64,000 bases of DNA from Chitinivorax sp. PXF-14 (lineage in GTDB: Bacteria; Pseudomonadota; Gammaproteobacteria; Burkholderiales; SCOH01), in assembly GCF_040812015.1 (NCBI RefSeq), contig NZ_JBFNXJ010000002.1, positions 62,001 through 126,000 on the forward strand. The letters are read 5' to 3'. The notes under the pieces are model-generated. The model ran no database searches. It worked only from the letters and a program-made list of their open reading frames with translations, and was not told where the DNA came from. Below are positions 40,759 through 49,798 of this stretch, piece after piece. Made by a program: the position numbers and the translations under genes. The stretch's first letter is position 1. Every line of letters begins with the position of its first letter.

Positions 40759-41736
40759 ATGAAGACAAAGTGGATCCGCCAGGCGGGCGCCTGGAGTGCG
40801 GGCTGGGTGGCGGTATCGATGGCCTGGGCCGGGCCGGGCGACTGGCTGGCGCGCGAGGCGGCGGTGCAGCGCACGCTCGCTCAGGCGCCGGCCTGCCAGA
40901 ATCTCGGCGACTATTACTGGGAGATCGGCGACGCGCGCGGCGCGCTGCTGCACGGCCAGCACGGCTATTCGATTCGCCAGGAGAAGGTGATCCCCCTCGC
41001 CTCGGCATCGAAATGGGTGTTCGGCGCCTACGTGGCGCAGCGCGAAGGTGGCCGCTTGAGCCTCAGTGAAATGGCGGCGCTGGAGATGCTCTCGGGTTAC
41101 GACGAGCTGCAGCCGCTGCTGTGCAAGGGCAGCGAGACCGGTCGCGCCTGCTTTGCGCGGGGCGACAACAATAACTTCAATCCCGAGCATGTCGGCAAGT
41201 TCAGCTACAACGGCGGGCACGACCAGAAGCTGCTGATCGACCTGGGGCTCGGCGATATCGATAGCGCGGCGCTGACCACCGAGCTGCAGGCCAGGCTGGG
41301 CGCCGATGTCGACATCCGCTTCAATACGCCCGAGCCGGCCGGCGGCATGGCGGCGGCGCCGGCGGCCTATGCGCACTTCCTGCGCAAGATCATGCGCGGC
41401 GACCTCGTCATCAACCGGCTGCTCGGGGCCCACCCGGTCTGCACGCTGCCTGGCAGTTGCACCAGCGCGGTGCAGAGCCCCTCGCCCTATGCATGGCACT
41501 ATTCGCTCAACCATTGGGTGGAGGACGACCCGAAAGGCGACGGCGCATTCAGCTCGGCCGGCGCGTTTGGCTTCTATCCGTGGATCAGCGCCGACAAGGC
41601 GCTCTACGGCATCTTCGCGCGCCAGTCCTACCTGCCCGATGCCGGCATGAAAAGCGCGGAATGCGGCGCGCTGGTGCGCAAGGCCTTCGTGAGCGCGGGC
41701 TCGGGCCCGATCCCGCTGTCTTCGTCGCTGCGCTGA
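40759..41736 (+). CDS. serine hydrolase, penicillin-binding/beta-lactamase-like
   Basis: The 325-residue protein has a secretory signal (AGAWSAGWVAVSMAWA) and a beta-lactamase/transpeptidase-like catalytic start: SASK, with Ser82 and Lys85, preceded by VIPLA as in class C-like serine hydrolases. A later SYNGG could supply the Y-x-N element. Four or more cysteines (CQNLG; LCKG; ACFARG; CTLPGSC) suggest disulfides in the periplasm. GAGGAG 6 bases before the ATG at 40759 fixes the start. It is followed after 10 bases by a ferric-reductase-like membrane protein. Substrate unknown. Confidence 0.75.
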   Translation: MKTKWIRQAGAWSAGWVAVSMAWAGPGDWLAREAAVQRTLAQAPACQNLGDYYWEIGDARGALLHGQHGYSIRQEKVIPLASASKWVFGAYVAQREGGRLSLSEMAALEMLSGYDELQPLLCKGSETGRACFARGDNNNFNPEHVGKFSYNGGHDQKLLIDLGLGDIDSAALTTELQARLGADVDIRFNTPEPAGGMAAAPAAYAHFLRKIMRGDLVINRLLGAHPVCTLPGSCTSAVQSPSPYAWHYSLNHWVEDDPKGDGAFSSAGAFGFYPWISADKALYGIFARQSYLPDAGMKSAECGALVRKAFVSAGSGPIPLSSSLR

Positions 41737-41746
41737 GAGGGCCACC

Positions 41747-42382
41747 ATGGACACGCCACGCAAACCATGGATCGAGGGATGGGCGCTGCCTGCATGGGTC
41801 GGGCTCGCGCTGGCGCTGCTCAGCGTGGCCGTGCCCGGCGGCGGCCTGACGAGCGACGGCGCGCGGCTGATGATACGCATCACGGCCCGCTCGTCCTTTC
41901 TGCTGTTTGCCGCCGCCTTCCTCGCCGGCCCGCTGTACCAGCGCTGGCCGTGCGGCGCTACGGCCTGGCTGCGGCGCAACCGGCGTTATCTGGGGCTGTC
42001 GTTCGCGCTATCCCATGCCGTCCATGGCGCGTGGGTGCTGGTTTATGCCCGGCTCGACCCGCAGCTGTTCCACGCCATGGTCAAGTCGGCGAACTATGTG
42101 CTGGGCGGCATCGGCTACGGCTTCATCGTGAGCCTGGCGGCGACCTCATTCGAGCGCACGGCGGCGCTGCTGGGCCAGCGCAACTGGCAACGCCTGCACT
42201 GGCTCGGCACGCACTACCTGTGGCTGCAGTTCGTCGTGTCGTTTGCCCGGCGCGCACCGGCCGATCCGTTCTACTGCCCGCTGGCAGCGTGTGCGCTGGC
42301 GCTCGTCGTGGTGCGGCTGTATTGCCGGTGGGCGGCGGCGCCCTCACCTACACGGCTGGCGATCGAGCTGCCGCGTGAGTAG
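41747..42382 (+). CDS. ferric reductase-like transmembrane protein
   Basis: The 211-residue protein has about six membrane helices and resembles the ferric reductase-like transmembrane domain family (which includes MsrQ and YedZ). Histidines on helices, in LSHAVHGAWV and LHWLGTHYLWLQF, fit haem ligands that carry electrons across the membrane. No FAD/NAD domain is attached. It lies 10 bases after the serine hydrolase gene, in the same direction. No partner reductase such as MsrP is next to it, so the electron acceptor is unknown. Confidence 0.72.
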   Translation: MDTPRKPWIEGWALPAWVGLALALLSVAVPGGGLTSDGARLMIRITARSSFLLFAAAFLAGPLYQRWPCGATAWLRRNRRYLGLSFALSHAVHGAWVLVYARLDPQLFHAMVKSANYVLGGIGYGFIVSLAATSFERTAALLGQRNWQRLHWLGTHYLWLQFVVSFARRAPADPFYCPLAACALALVVVRLYCRWAAAPSPTRLAIELPRE

Positions 42383-42409
42383 GTGCTGGCGGTTAGCTGC
42401 GGGCGGCAA

Positions 42410-42451
42410 GGTACGGCCGGCGAGGTGCGGCCGGCGAGGTGCGGCCGGCGA
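42410..42451 (+). repeat. three tandem 14-base repeats
   Basis: Unit GGTGCGGCCGGCGA occurs three times without spacing (the first copy has A for G at position 4), followed by a partial GGT. It lies in the gap after the ferric-reductase-like gene and before the A/T-rich promoter region of the next gene. Confidence 0.85.
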
Positions 42452-42572
42452 GGTCTCATTACGAAGTTTTACAAAAGCTACAAAATTTAATGTCCCCTCC
42501 CCGTCGCACTGCGGCGTTTTTGGAGGTGTGGCACGGCAGTGTGCCACCTCAATCTACAAAAGGAGCCCTATC

Positions 42573-42908
42573 ATGAAAACCATCCAACGTACTACGCTTA
42601 GCTTGCTGCTTGCCGCGATCAGCCTGGGTGCCGCCAGCCAGGCGATGGCCGAGACCAGCTGGGAAAAGCACCACCCGCGCCGCGACCAGGTCAACGACCG
42701 GCTGGAGCGCCAGGACCGCCGCATCAAGCGCGAGGTGAAGGAAGGCGACATGACGCGCGCGGAAGCACGCAAGCTGCACCATGAAGACCACCAGATCCGC
42801 CAGGAAGAGCGCGATATGGCGAGCCAGAATGGCGGCCACATCACCAGGCAGGAACAAAAAACCCTGAACCAGCAGGAAAACGCGGTCAGCAAGGAAATCG
42901 GCAAGTAA
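42573..42908 (+). CDS. small secreted charged protein
   Basis: The 111-residue product has a clear signal peptide (TLSLLLAAISLGAASQAMA, cleaved before ETS) and a mature part of about 85 residues that is almost all charged and helical, with repeated R/E/H/Q clusters (RRDQVNDRLERQDRRIKREV; ARKLHHEDHQIRQEERDM). Similar small periplasmic proteins are common in betaproteobacteria but have no known role. AGGAG lies 7 bases before the ATG. The A/T-rich stretch at 42460-42492 (TTTACAAAAG ... AATTTAATG) is a likely promoter. Confidence 0.75.
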   Translation: MKTIQRTTLSLLLAAISLGAASQAMAETSWEKHHPRRDQVNDRLERQDRRIKREVKEGDMTRAEARKLHHEDHQIRQEERDMASQNGGHITRQEQKTLNQQENAVSKEIGK

Positions 42909-42945
42909 GCCGGTGAAGCTGCCTCACCCAGCCCGAGGACGAACG

Positions 42946-44502
42946 ATGGCAATGCCCGGCCACCCGACGCTGCATGGCAAAAGACTGTCCCACGCCGGCC
43001 TGCTGGCCAGCGTGCTGGGGCTCGCGGCCTGTGCGGCGCCCGCTGGCGGGCCGGGCCACGCGGGCGGCAACGGTAGCTTGCGGCTCGACCCGCTGCTGTT
43101 CGCCAACCGCGTCACCTGGGGCGCCGACAGCGCCAGCGTGCGACAGATCGAAGTGGACGGCGCGGCCAGCTATCTGGAACAACAGCTGCGCCCGGGGCCG
43201 GCGGTATTGCCCGCCGAGGTGCAGGCACAGATCGACGCGATGACGATCAGCCGCGTGCCGCTGCCGCAACTGGCGGCCGAGCTCGCGCAGCAAAAGATGG
43301 CGGCAGACGCGGCTGCCGACGATGGCGCCAGGCAGGCGGCGCGGCAGCAGCTCAACCAGAGCCTCAACACGCTGGCGCGCGAGGCAGCGACGCGCTCGCT
43401 GCTGCGCGACCTGTATTCGCCCAGGCAGTTGCAGGAACAGATGACCTGGTTCTGGCTCAATCATTTCTCGGTGTTTCAGCACAAGGGCCCGATCCGCGCG
43501 CTGCTGGCCGATTACGAGGACCAGCTCAGGGCCCATGCGCTGGGCCGTTTCCGCGACCTGCTCGGCGTCACCGCGCACCACCCGGCGATGCTGCACTACC
43601 TCGACAACGCGCAGAACGCGGCCGGCCATATCAACGAGAACTACGCGCGCGAGCTGATGGAGCTGCACACGCTCGGCGTCGATGGCGGCTACAGCCAACG
43701 CGATGTGCAGGAGCTGGCGCGGGTGCTGACCGGCGTCGGCATCGTCCACCCGGCCCAATTGCGCGAGCAGCCGGCAGCCGCCGTGCGCGAGGGCTTGTTC
43801 GAATTCAACCCGCGCCGCCACGATAACGGCGAGAAGACGCTGCTGGGCCAGCCGCTGCACGCAAAGGGCTTGGCCGAGGTGGACGAGGCGCTCGACCGGC
43901 TGGCGCGCCACCCGGCCACCGCGCGCTTCATCAGCCGCAAGCTGGCGCAGTATTTCGTCGGGGACGAGCCGCCACCACGCCTGGTCGCCGCCATGGCGGA
44001 CACTTTCCTGCGCCGCGACGGGCAGATCGCCGACACGCTGCGCACGCTGTTCCGCTCACCCGAGTTCGCCGCCTCGCTGGGCCGGCGCTTCAAGGACCCG
44101 ATGCACTATGTCGTGTCGGCCGTGCGCCTCGCTTACGACGGCAAGCCCATCCTCAACGCCGGCCCCATGCTGGCGTGGATCAACCGCATGGGCGAGCCGC
44201 TGTACGGCCACCAGACGCCGGATGGCTACCCGTTGCTGTCCTCGGCCTGGGCCAGCCCCGGACAGATGACGACGCGCTTCGAGATCGCCCGCGCCATCGG
44301 CAACGGCAGCGCCGGCCTGTTCCGTGGCGAAGGCCTGAGCCCGATGGCGCGCCCGGCATTTCCGCAACTGGCCGGGCCGCTCTATTACCGCCACTGGCAG
44401 GCGCTGATCAGCCCGGCCACACGCCAGGCGCTCGATCAGGCCGAGTCGCCGCAGGAGTGGAATACCTTCCTGCTCAGCTCGCCCGACTTCATGAACCGCT
44501 GA
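42946..44502 (+). CDS. DUF1800 lipoprotein
   Basis: The 518-residue protein belongs to DUF1800. It starts with a lipoprotein signal (LLASVLGLAAC, lipobox LAAC), so it is probably anchored in a membrane. Family segments are FANRVTWGADSASVRQIE, QEQMTWFWLNHFSVF, NYARELMELHTLGVDGGYSQRDVQELARVLTG and the C-terminal LLSSAWASPGQMTTRFE. GAGGA 6 bases before the ATG at 42946 fixes the start. It is followed after 12 bases by a DUF1501 gene, the constant partner of this family. Their joint function is not established. Confidence 0.9.
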   Translation: MAMPGHPTLHGKRLSHAGLLASVLGLAACAAPAGGPGHAGGNGSLRLDPLLFANRVTWGADSASVRQIEVDGAASYLEQQLRPGPAVLPAEVQAQIDAMTISRVPLPQLAAELAQQKMAADAAADDGARQAARQQLNQSLNTLAREAATRSLLRDLYSPRQLQEQMTWFWLNHFSVFQHKGPIRALLADYEDQLRAHALGRFRDLLGVTAHHPAMLHYLDNAQNAAGHINENYARELMELHTLGVDGGYSQRDVQELARVLTGVGIVHPAQLREQPAAAVREGLFEFNPRRHDNGEKTLLGQPLHAKGLAEVDEALDRLARHPATARFISRKLAQYFVGDEPPPRLVAAMADTFLRRDGQIADTLRTLFRSPEFAASLGRRFKDPMHYVVSAVRLAYDGKPILNAGPMLAWINRMGEPLYGHQTPDGYPLLSSAWASPGQMTTRFEIARAIGNGSAGLFRGEGLSPMARPAFPQLAGPLYYRHWQALISPATRQALDQAESPQEWNTFLLSSPDFMNR

Positions 44503-44514
44503 CACGAGGCCGCC

Positions 44515-45693
44515 ATGAACCGCCGCCATCTGCTCAAATCGCTGGCCACCCTGCCCTTCGCCGGCTGGGGCGGGCAATTGCTGTCGGCGCCGGCCGCCAG
44601 CCCCCGCTTCCTGCTCGTGTTCCTGCGCGGCGGCTACGATGCGGCAAGCCTGCTGGTGCCGCACGGCAGCGCGTTTTACTACGAGTCGCGGCCCAATATC
44701 GCCATCGCGCCGCCCGGCCCGGACGCCAATGCGGCGCTGCCGCTCGATGCCGACTGGGGCCTGCACCCGGTGCTGCGCGACAGCCTGTATCCGCTGTACC
44801 AGGCCAGGCAGCTTGCCTTTGTTCCGTTTGCCGGCACCGATGACCTGTCGCGCAGCCATTTCGAAACGCAGGACAGCATCGAGCTCGGCACGACGGGCGC
44901 GGGCCAGTACCAGTCGGGCTTTCTGAACCGCCTCGCGGCGGTGCTGTCGGGCACGCCCGCCATCGCCTTCACCGAGCAGCTGCCGCTGATCTTCCGTGGC
45001 GAGCTGCAGGTCGCCAATCTGGCGCTGCGCCAGCTCGACCGGCCCGGCCTCGACGCGCGACAGAGCCGCATCGTCGCCGCCATGTACCGCGATACACCAC
45101 TCGCACAGCAGGTGCTGGAAGGCTTCGCAACGCGCGAGGACGTGCAGAAGACACTTCAGACGGAAATGGACGGCGCCGGCCGGCAGGCGATCAGCACCCG
45201 CGGCTTCGAACAGGAGGCGCGGCGCATTGCCAAGCTGATGCGGGATCGCTATGGCCTGGGCTTCGTCGATGTCGGCGGCTGGGATAGCCACGTCGGCCAG
45301 GGCGCGGCAACCGGCTACCTGGCCAGCCGGCTCGACGAGCTCGGGCGCGGCCTGGCGGCCTTTGCCGACGAGATGGGGCCGCGCTGGGCCGACACCGTGG
45401 TCGTGGTCATCAGCGAGTTCGGCCGCACCTTCCGCGAGAACGGCAACCGCGGCACCGATCACGGCCACGGCTCGGTCTACTGGGTGCTCGGCGGCCAGCT
45501 TGCCGGCGGCAGGGTGGCCGGCGAGCAGGTCCGGGTCGAGCGGGCCAGCCTGTTCCAGAACCGCGACTACCCGGTGCTCAACGACTACCGTCCACTGCTG
45601 GCGGGGCTGTTCGCGCGGCTGTATGGCCTCGGCCCGGCGCAACTGGCCACGGTGTTCCCGGGCGCAGGCGCCCGCGACCTGGGCCTGCTCTGA
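44515..45693 (+). CDS. DUF1501 protein with twin-arginine-like signal
   Basis: The 392-residue product is a DUF1501 protein, a family related to the alkaline phosphatase/sulfatase fold. It begins with NRRHLLKSLATLPFAGWGGQL, a twin-arginine-like signal. Family marks are FLRGGYDAASLLVPHG, SRSHFETQDSIELG, DVGGWDSH and VVISEFGRTFRENGNRGTDHGHG, whose Asp and His residues resemble metal ligands of sulfatase-like enzymes. The gene lies 12 bases after its DUF1800 partner. Export by the Tat route and the lipoprotein partner suggest a periplasmic complex; function unknown. Confidence 0.9.
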   Translation: MNRRHLLKSLATLPFAGWGGQLLSAPAASPRFLLVFLRGGYDAASLLVPHGSAFYYESRPNIAIAPPGPDANAALPLDADWGLHPVLRDSLYPLYQARQLAFVPFAGTDDLSRSHFETQDSIELGTTGAGQYQSGFLNRLAAVLSGTPAIAFTEQLPLIFRGELQVANLALRQLDRPGLDARQSRIVAAMYRDTPLAQQVLEGFATREDVQKTLQTEMDGAGRQAISTRGFEQEARRIAKLMRDRYGLGFVDVGGWDSHVGQGAATGYLASRLDELGRGLAAFADEMGPRWADTVVVVISEFGRTFRENGNRGTDHGHGSVYWVLGGQLAGGRVAGEQVRVERASLFQNRDYPVLNDYRPLLAGLFARLYGLGPAQLATVFPGAGARDLGLL

Positions 45694-45770
45694 GCTGCAC
45701 CGCGGCAGACCGATGCGGCCCGGGCCGGCTGCTATACTCCACGGCACGATCATCCCTGCCCTGTCACGCC

Positions 45771-46589
45771 ATGGCCCCAGCTCAACCCGATGCGCTCACC
45801 GCCGCCGCGATCGCCGCCTATAACGGTGGCGACGCCACCCGCGCTGCCGAGCTTTGCCGGCAGATACTGGCGGCCGACGCCGAGCATGCGGCCGCGCACC
45901 AGCTGCTGGCCCTGATCTGCCTCGGTGCCGGCGACGCGCGGCAGGCCAGGCGCCACGCCGAGCGCAGCCTGCGGGCGCGCCCGGGGCATGTGCCAACCTT
46001 GCTGCTGGCCGGCCGCGCCGCACTGGCTGACGACGATGCGGCGGCTGCCGCCATCAGCTTCGCGCAAGCCGCAGCGCTCGCGCCCGCGCAGCCCGAGCCC
46101 GCGCTGCTGGCCGCAGACGCCCTGCTCAAGCTGGATCAGGCTGACGCCGCGGCCGAGTTGCTGGAACGCGCGACCGCCGCCCAGCCGCAGCAGGCAGCCG
46201 TGTGGTTTGGCCTGGGCACGGCCCGGCGCCAGGCGGGGCACCCGGCAACGGCGTGCGCCGCGTTCGAACAAGGACTGGCGCTCAATCCGCAACAGGCCGG
46301 CGCCTGGTTCAACCTTGGCATGCTGCGCCAGGACATGGCCGACCTCCCCGGCGCGATCACGGCATTCGGCAAGGTGCTGGCACTGCGCCCGGACGACGCC
46401 GAGGCCGCCGTCAACCTCGGCATCGTGCAGCAGGAAAGCGGCCGGATCGACGACGCGCTGGCGCACTATCGGCTGGCCTATCGTCTGCGGCCCGATACCT
46501 TCGGCCGCATCGCCTTCGCCCTGAGCGCGGCGCCAAGCGGACGGCTGTGCCTCGACATCGACGCCCTGCGGCGCCTACTCGCGGCCTGA
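45771..46589 (+). CDS. tetratricopeptide repeat protein
   Basis: The 272-residue protein is made of about seven TPR units, seen as 34-residue repeats with the pattern A-x-x-x-G-x-x-x-A and P at the end (for instance AAVWFGLGTARRQAGHPATACAAFEQGLALNP and the following unit). There is no signal peptide or catalytic domain. It is likely a scaffold for other proteins. It lies 77 bases after the DUF1501 gene and its end overlaps by 15 bases the end of the convergent gene. Confidence 0.85.
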   Translation: MAPAQPDALTAAAIAAYNGGDATRAAELCRQILAADAEHAAAHQLLALICLGAGDARQARRHAERSLRARPGHVPTLLLAGRAALADDDAAAAAISFAQAAALAPAQPEPALLAADALLKLDQADAAAELLERATAAQPQQAAVWFGLGTARRQAGHPATACAAFEQGLALNPQQAGAWFNLGMLRQDMADLPGAITAFGKVLALRPDDAEAAVNLGIVQQESGRIDDALAHYRLAYRLRPDTFGRIAFALSAAPSGRLCLDIDALRRLLAA

Positions 46590-47291
46590 GCCGCCCCGCT
46601 TGACGCGAAACAGCCGCCGGTAGACCCCCGGCGTATCCATCACCTCCGCCACCAGGCGGGTGTAGCGCCGCGCGCGCTCGGTGGACAGCGGCTCGCATAC
46701 CAGCTCCAGCCTGTCGCGCGGCACGACGAAGCACTGGGCGATCGGTGTGCCTTTTTGCAGCACGCCGCAATAATCGGGGCGGGCCCAGATGGCGGGAAAG
46801 TTGATGCCGGCATCGGTGAAGCGGTCGGCATCGACCAGGCCGGTCAACAGACGGAACGGCAGGTCATCACGATTCACCGGGTGCGTCACCAGCAGCGACC
46901 AGCCCGGTTCGAGTTCGATGGTCCAGAAACTGTTGAACTTGAGCGCGGCCGAGCGGCCATCGTGAAACGGTGCGCCACGCAGCTGCTCGGGCACATGAAA
47001 GCTCAGGGGTGCGCGCGGATGGTGCTCCACCGTCAGCGGCGGCTGGGCCCAATCCCAGGCGAAACGGCCATGGTCCACGCGCACATCGCACGGCAGCAGG
47101 ATCATGAAGCCGTGCGACATCGCATCCACGAACGGCGGGCATTGCTTGACGGTGCGGATGTCGCGCCCGTGCAGCTCGGAGAAGGCCTTGGTGGGCATGG
47201 CGCGCAGCCACTCCGGCAGGGCCTGGCGGGCCGGGATCGGGCGCGGCAGCACGTCGATGAGGGCGGGGTCGCAACGAAAAGTAATCTGCAT
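46575..47291 (-). CDS. conserved hypothetical protein
   Basis: I recognise no established function for this 238-residue soluble protein. It begins ITFRCDPALIDVLPRPIPARQALPEWLRAMP, then has KQCPPFVDAMSHGFMILLP, a beta-rich middle with repeated aromatic residues (FNSFWTIELEPGWSLLVTHPVNR), NFPAIWARPDYCGVLQKGTPIAQCFVVPR and a basic C-terminus. This pattern recurs in conserved bacterial proteins of unknown role, some linked to phage or biosynthetic loci. I chose the ATG at 47291; a TTG eight codons earlier is possible. No strong ribosome site is visible. Confidence 0.6.
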   Translation of the reverse strand: MQITFRCDPALIDVLPRPIPARQALPEWLRAMPTKAFSELHGRDIRTVKQCPPFVDAMSHGFMILLPCDVRVDHGRFAWDWAQPPLTVEHHPRAPLSFHVPEQLRGAPFHDGRSAALKFNSFWTIELEPGWSLLVTHPVNRDDLPFRLLTGLVDADRFTDAGINFPAIWARPDYCGVLQKGTPIAQCFVVPRDRLELVCEPLSTERARRYTRLVAEVMDTPGVYRRLFRVKRGGSGRE

Positions 47292-47443
47292 GGCAGGTCC
47301 GGGGAGACAACACAATCGGGCGCGGCCGGGGCGGTGCCGGGCAGGCGAGCAAGCCGGCGGTGGTGGAAGTCGCGCCGCGGCCTATCTGGCAACGCTTGGC
47401 GGCCGGCCCGGTTGACGCGCCTTGCCAGGCCCGGTGCGAACGC

Positions 47444-49798
47444 TCAATGGCCGCCGTGCCAGCCGAGGAACTGTTCGGCCGGCATCGGGTTGCTGAGGTA
47501 CGACCCCTGGCCGACATCGGCGCCCAGCGCGGTCAGCTGCGCCCAGATCTGCTGGCTGGCGGCGCCCTCGGCCACCACTTCGAGGTTGAGGTTGTGACTC
47601 ATCTCGATGGTGGAACGCACGATGGCATACGAATCGCGCTCCTCGGGCATGCTCATCACGAAGGACTTGTCTATCTTCAGCGAGTCGATCGGCAGGCGTT
47701 TCAGATAGCTCAGCGACGAATAGCCGGTGCCGTAGTCGTCCACATACAGGCGGAACCCCATCTGCTTGATGCGCTGCAGGATGTCGAGCGCGCCTTCCGG
47801 GTCATCCATCAGGGTGCTCTCGGTCAGCTCGAACTGCAGCGAATCGGGGCTCGCGCCCCAAGTCGCGGACAGCCCGGCAATGCGGTCCAAGAGGCGCGGG
47901 TCCTGCAGATTGCGCGCCGACAGGTTGACCGCCAGCGGGATGTCGAGCCCGGCGCCGCGCCAGTCGTAGCATTGGCGCATTGCGGCATTGAGCACCCAGT
48001 AGGTCAGCGGGTTGATCAGCCCTGTCTGCTCGGCAAGCGGGATGAACTGGTCGGGCGGAATCAGCCCGTGCTCGGGATGCTGCCAGCGCACCAGCGCCTC
48101 GGCGCCGCAGATGCGCCCGCTGCGCATGTCCGCCTTGGGCTGGCAGTAAAGCAGCAGCTGGTTGTCCTCGATGGCCCGCCGCAGCTCGGCGATCAGCAGC
48201 AGACGGCGGCGGTTGTCGCTCTCCGGGCTGCCGCTGTACAGCGCGATGTCGCTGCGCTGGCGCTTGGCCTGGTACATCGCGGCATCGGCGTGCAGGATCA
48301 GCTGGCTGGGTTCCTCGCCGTGACCGGGGTAGAGCGCAATGCCGATGCTGACGCGGATTTCCACACGCACGCCGGCAGGCTCGAACGGCTCGCTGAAGGT
48401 CGCCGCCATCTGCCGGGCCATGTCCATGGCCTGCTCGGCGTCGGCCATGGGCATCAGCACGGCGAATTCGTCCACCGCCAGCCGGGCCAGCATGCAGCCT
48501 GGCCCCAGCAGGGTCTGCAGACGCTGCGCGGTCTCGATGAGGATGTTGTCGCCTTCGTGGTAGCCAAGCACCTCGTTGATCTCGCGAAAGCGGTCGATAT
48601 TGAGCATCAGCAGGGCCAGCGAGCAATGCTGCTGCCGGGCGGCCTCGATCGCCTCGCTCAGCCGCGCCTTGAGCGAGGCGCGGTTGGGCAGCTCGGTCAG
48701 GCTGTCGTAATACGCCATGCGCTCGATGGTGCGCTCGGCCTCCGCATGTTTTTCGCGGGCACGCGCGGTGGCAATGCCAAACGCCAGGTCCTCCGCCATT
48801 TCGCCGAGCACCGACAGCTCGCGATCTTCGAACGCCGCCTCTTCGCCGGCGAAGATGGTGAGGCAGCCGATGGGCTTGCCGTCGACCACCAGGGGGAAGC
48901 CGCTGATCGCGGCAAAGCCGCGCCTGACCGCCTCTTCCCGGTAAAAATACAGGCCCGGATCAGTAGCGATATGGCGGCGCACCGATGCCTGCCCGCTGCG
49001 GATCGCCTGCCCCGACGGGGTCTGGCCATAGGCGTTGTCGCCCCAGGTCAGCCTCAGGCCGTCGAGCATGTCGCGGTGCTCGCCGTAGATCGCCATCGGC
49101 CTGATCGACTGCTCCTCGTCGTCGATCGCGTAGCCGACCCACGCCAGGCAATAGCCGCCGACCTCGACGATGCTGCGGCACATTTCGGACAGCAGCTGCG
49201 CCTCGTCCTGCGCCCGCAGCAGCACCCGGTTACCGGCGCTGAGCGTGCGCAAGGCGCGTTGCACCAGCAGCAGGTGATCGCTCTTGTGAGCCAGCACGGC
49301 ATGGGCGCGCAGCGCTTGGATGCGGGTGGCGAGACTATCCGCCACGTCGCCGAGCAATTCGGTCTCGGTCTGGTCGAACACGCCCGCCTCGGGCGAATAC
49401 AGCACGAGGCAGCCAAGCAGCGTCTCGCCCCACACCAGCAGGGGGAACACGCATTCGGCCACGGCACCGGCCCCGCCCGGCAGCGCGACGAGCGGGCGGC
49501 CGCAGCGGATCGCCTCGATGGCGAGCTGGCCATCCCGTGACGCGGATACCACCTGATCGGGCTGGCTACCGGCCTGCGCCATCGGGTGCAGCGACGGCGG
49601 CTCACCTTCGTCGGTATACCAGATCCCCGCCTGCGTGTAGGCCCCGCTTTCGACCAGGGCAAGGCACACCGCCTGCAGCAGCTCGTCTTCGCCATTGGCC
49701 TGGAGGATGGCGCGGTAGGCCAGGCCAAGCGCGTGCATGGCGCGCACCGGGCGGGCCACGCGCATCGCGTCGATCGACGATGAGGGAATAGCGTTCAT
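47444..49798 (-). CDS. GAF-GAF-GGDEF-EAL c-di-GMP signalling protein
   Basis: The 784-residue cytoplasmic protein has two GAF sensor domains (about 20-170 and 190-345), a GGDEF domain (about 355-515) and an EAL domain (about 530-780). In the GGDEF domain the active-site motif reads AVDEF, so cyclase activity is probably lost. The EAL domain keeps its catalytic marks: AEALVRW, NLSARNLQD, ELTEST, DDYGTGYSSLSYL, KIDKSFV and EVVAEG, so it is likely an active c-di-GMP phosphodiesterase, perhaps GTP-tuned by the altered GGDEF. The start is the ATG at 49798; a TTG three codons earlier is possible. It has no neighbours in the same direction. Confidence 0.9.
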   Translation of the reverse strand: MNAIPSSSIDAMRVARPVRAMHALGLAYRAILQANGEDELLQAVCLALVESGAYTQAGIWYTDEGEPPSLHPMAQAGSQPDQVVSASRDGQLAIEAIRCGRPLVALPGGAGAVAECVFPLLVWGETLLGCLVLYSPEAGVFDQTETELLGDVADSLATRIQALRAHAVLAHKSDHLLLVQRALRTLSAGNRVLLRAQDEAQLLSEMCRSIVEVGGYCLAWVGYAIDDEEQSIRPMAIYGEHRDMLDGLRLTWGDNAYGQTPSGQAIRSGQASVRRHIATDPGLYFYREEAVRRGFAAISGFPLVVDGKPIGCLTIFAGEEAAFEDRELSVLGEMAEDLAFGIATARAREKHAEAERTIERMAYYDSLTELPNRASLKARLSEAIEAARQQHCSLALLMLNIDRFREINEVLGYHEGDNILIETAQRLQTLLGPGCMLARLAVDEFAVLMPMADAEQAMDMARQMAATFSEPFEPAGVRVEIRVSIGIALYPGHGEEPSQLILHADAAMYQAKRQRSDIALYSGSPESDNRRRLLLIAELRRAIEDNQLLLYCQPKADMRSGRICGAEALVRWQHPEHGLIPPDQFIPLAEQTGLINPLTYWVLNAAMRQCYDWRGAGLDIPLAVNLSARNLQDPRLLDRIAGLSATWGASPDSLQFELTESTLMDDPEGALDILQRIKQMGFRLYVDDYGTGYSSLSYLKRLPIDSLKIDKSFVMSMPEERDSYAIVRSTIEMSHNLNLEVVAEGAASQQIWAQLTALGADVGQGSYLSNPMPAEQFLGWHGGH

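Noticed and set aside
47360-49540. 726-codon plus-strand frame opposite the GAF-GGDEF-EAL gene
   Set aside because: Shadow of a gene with intact GAF and EAL motifs on the minus strand; no ribosome site and no recognisable domain.
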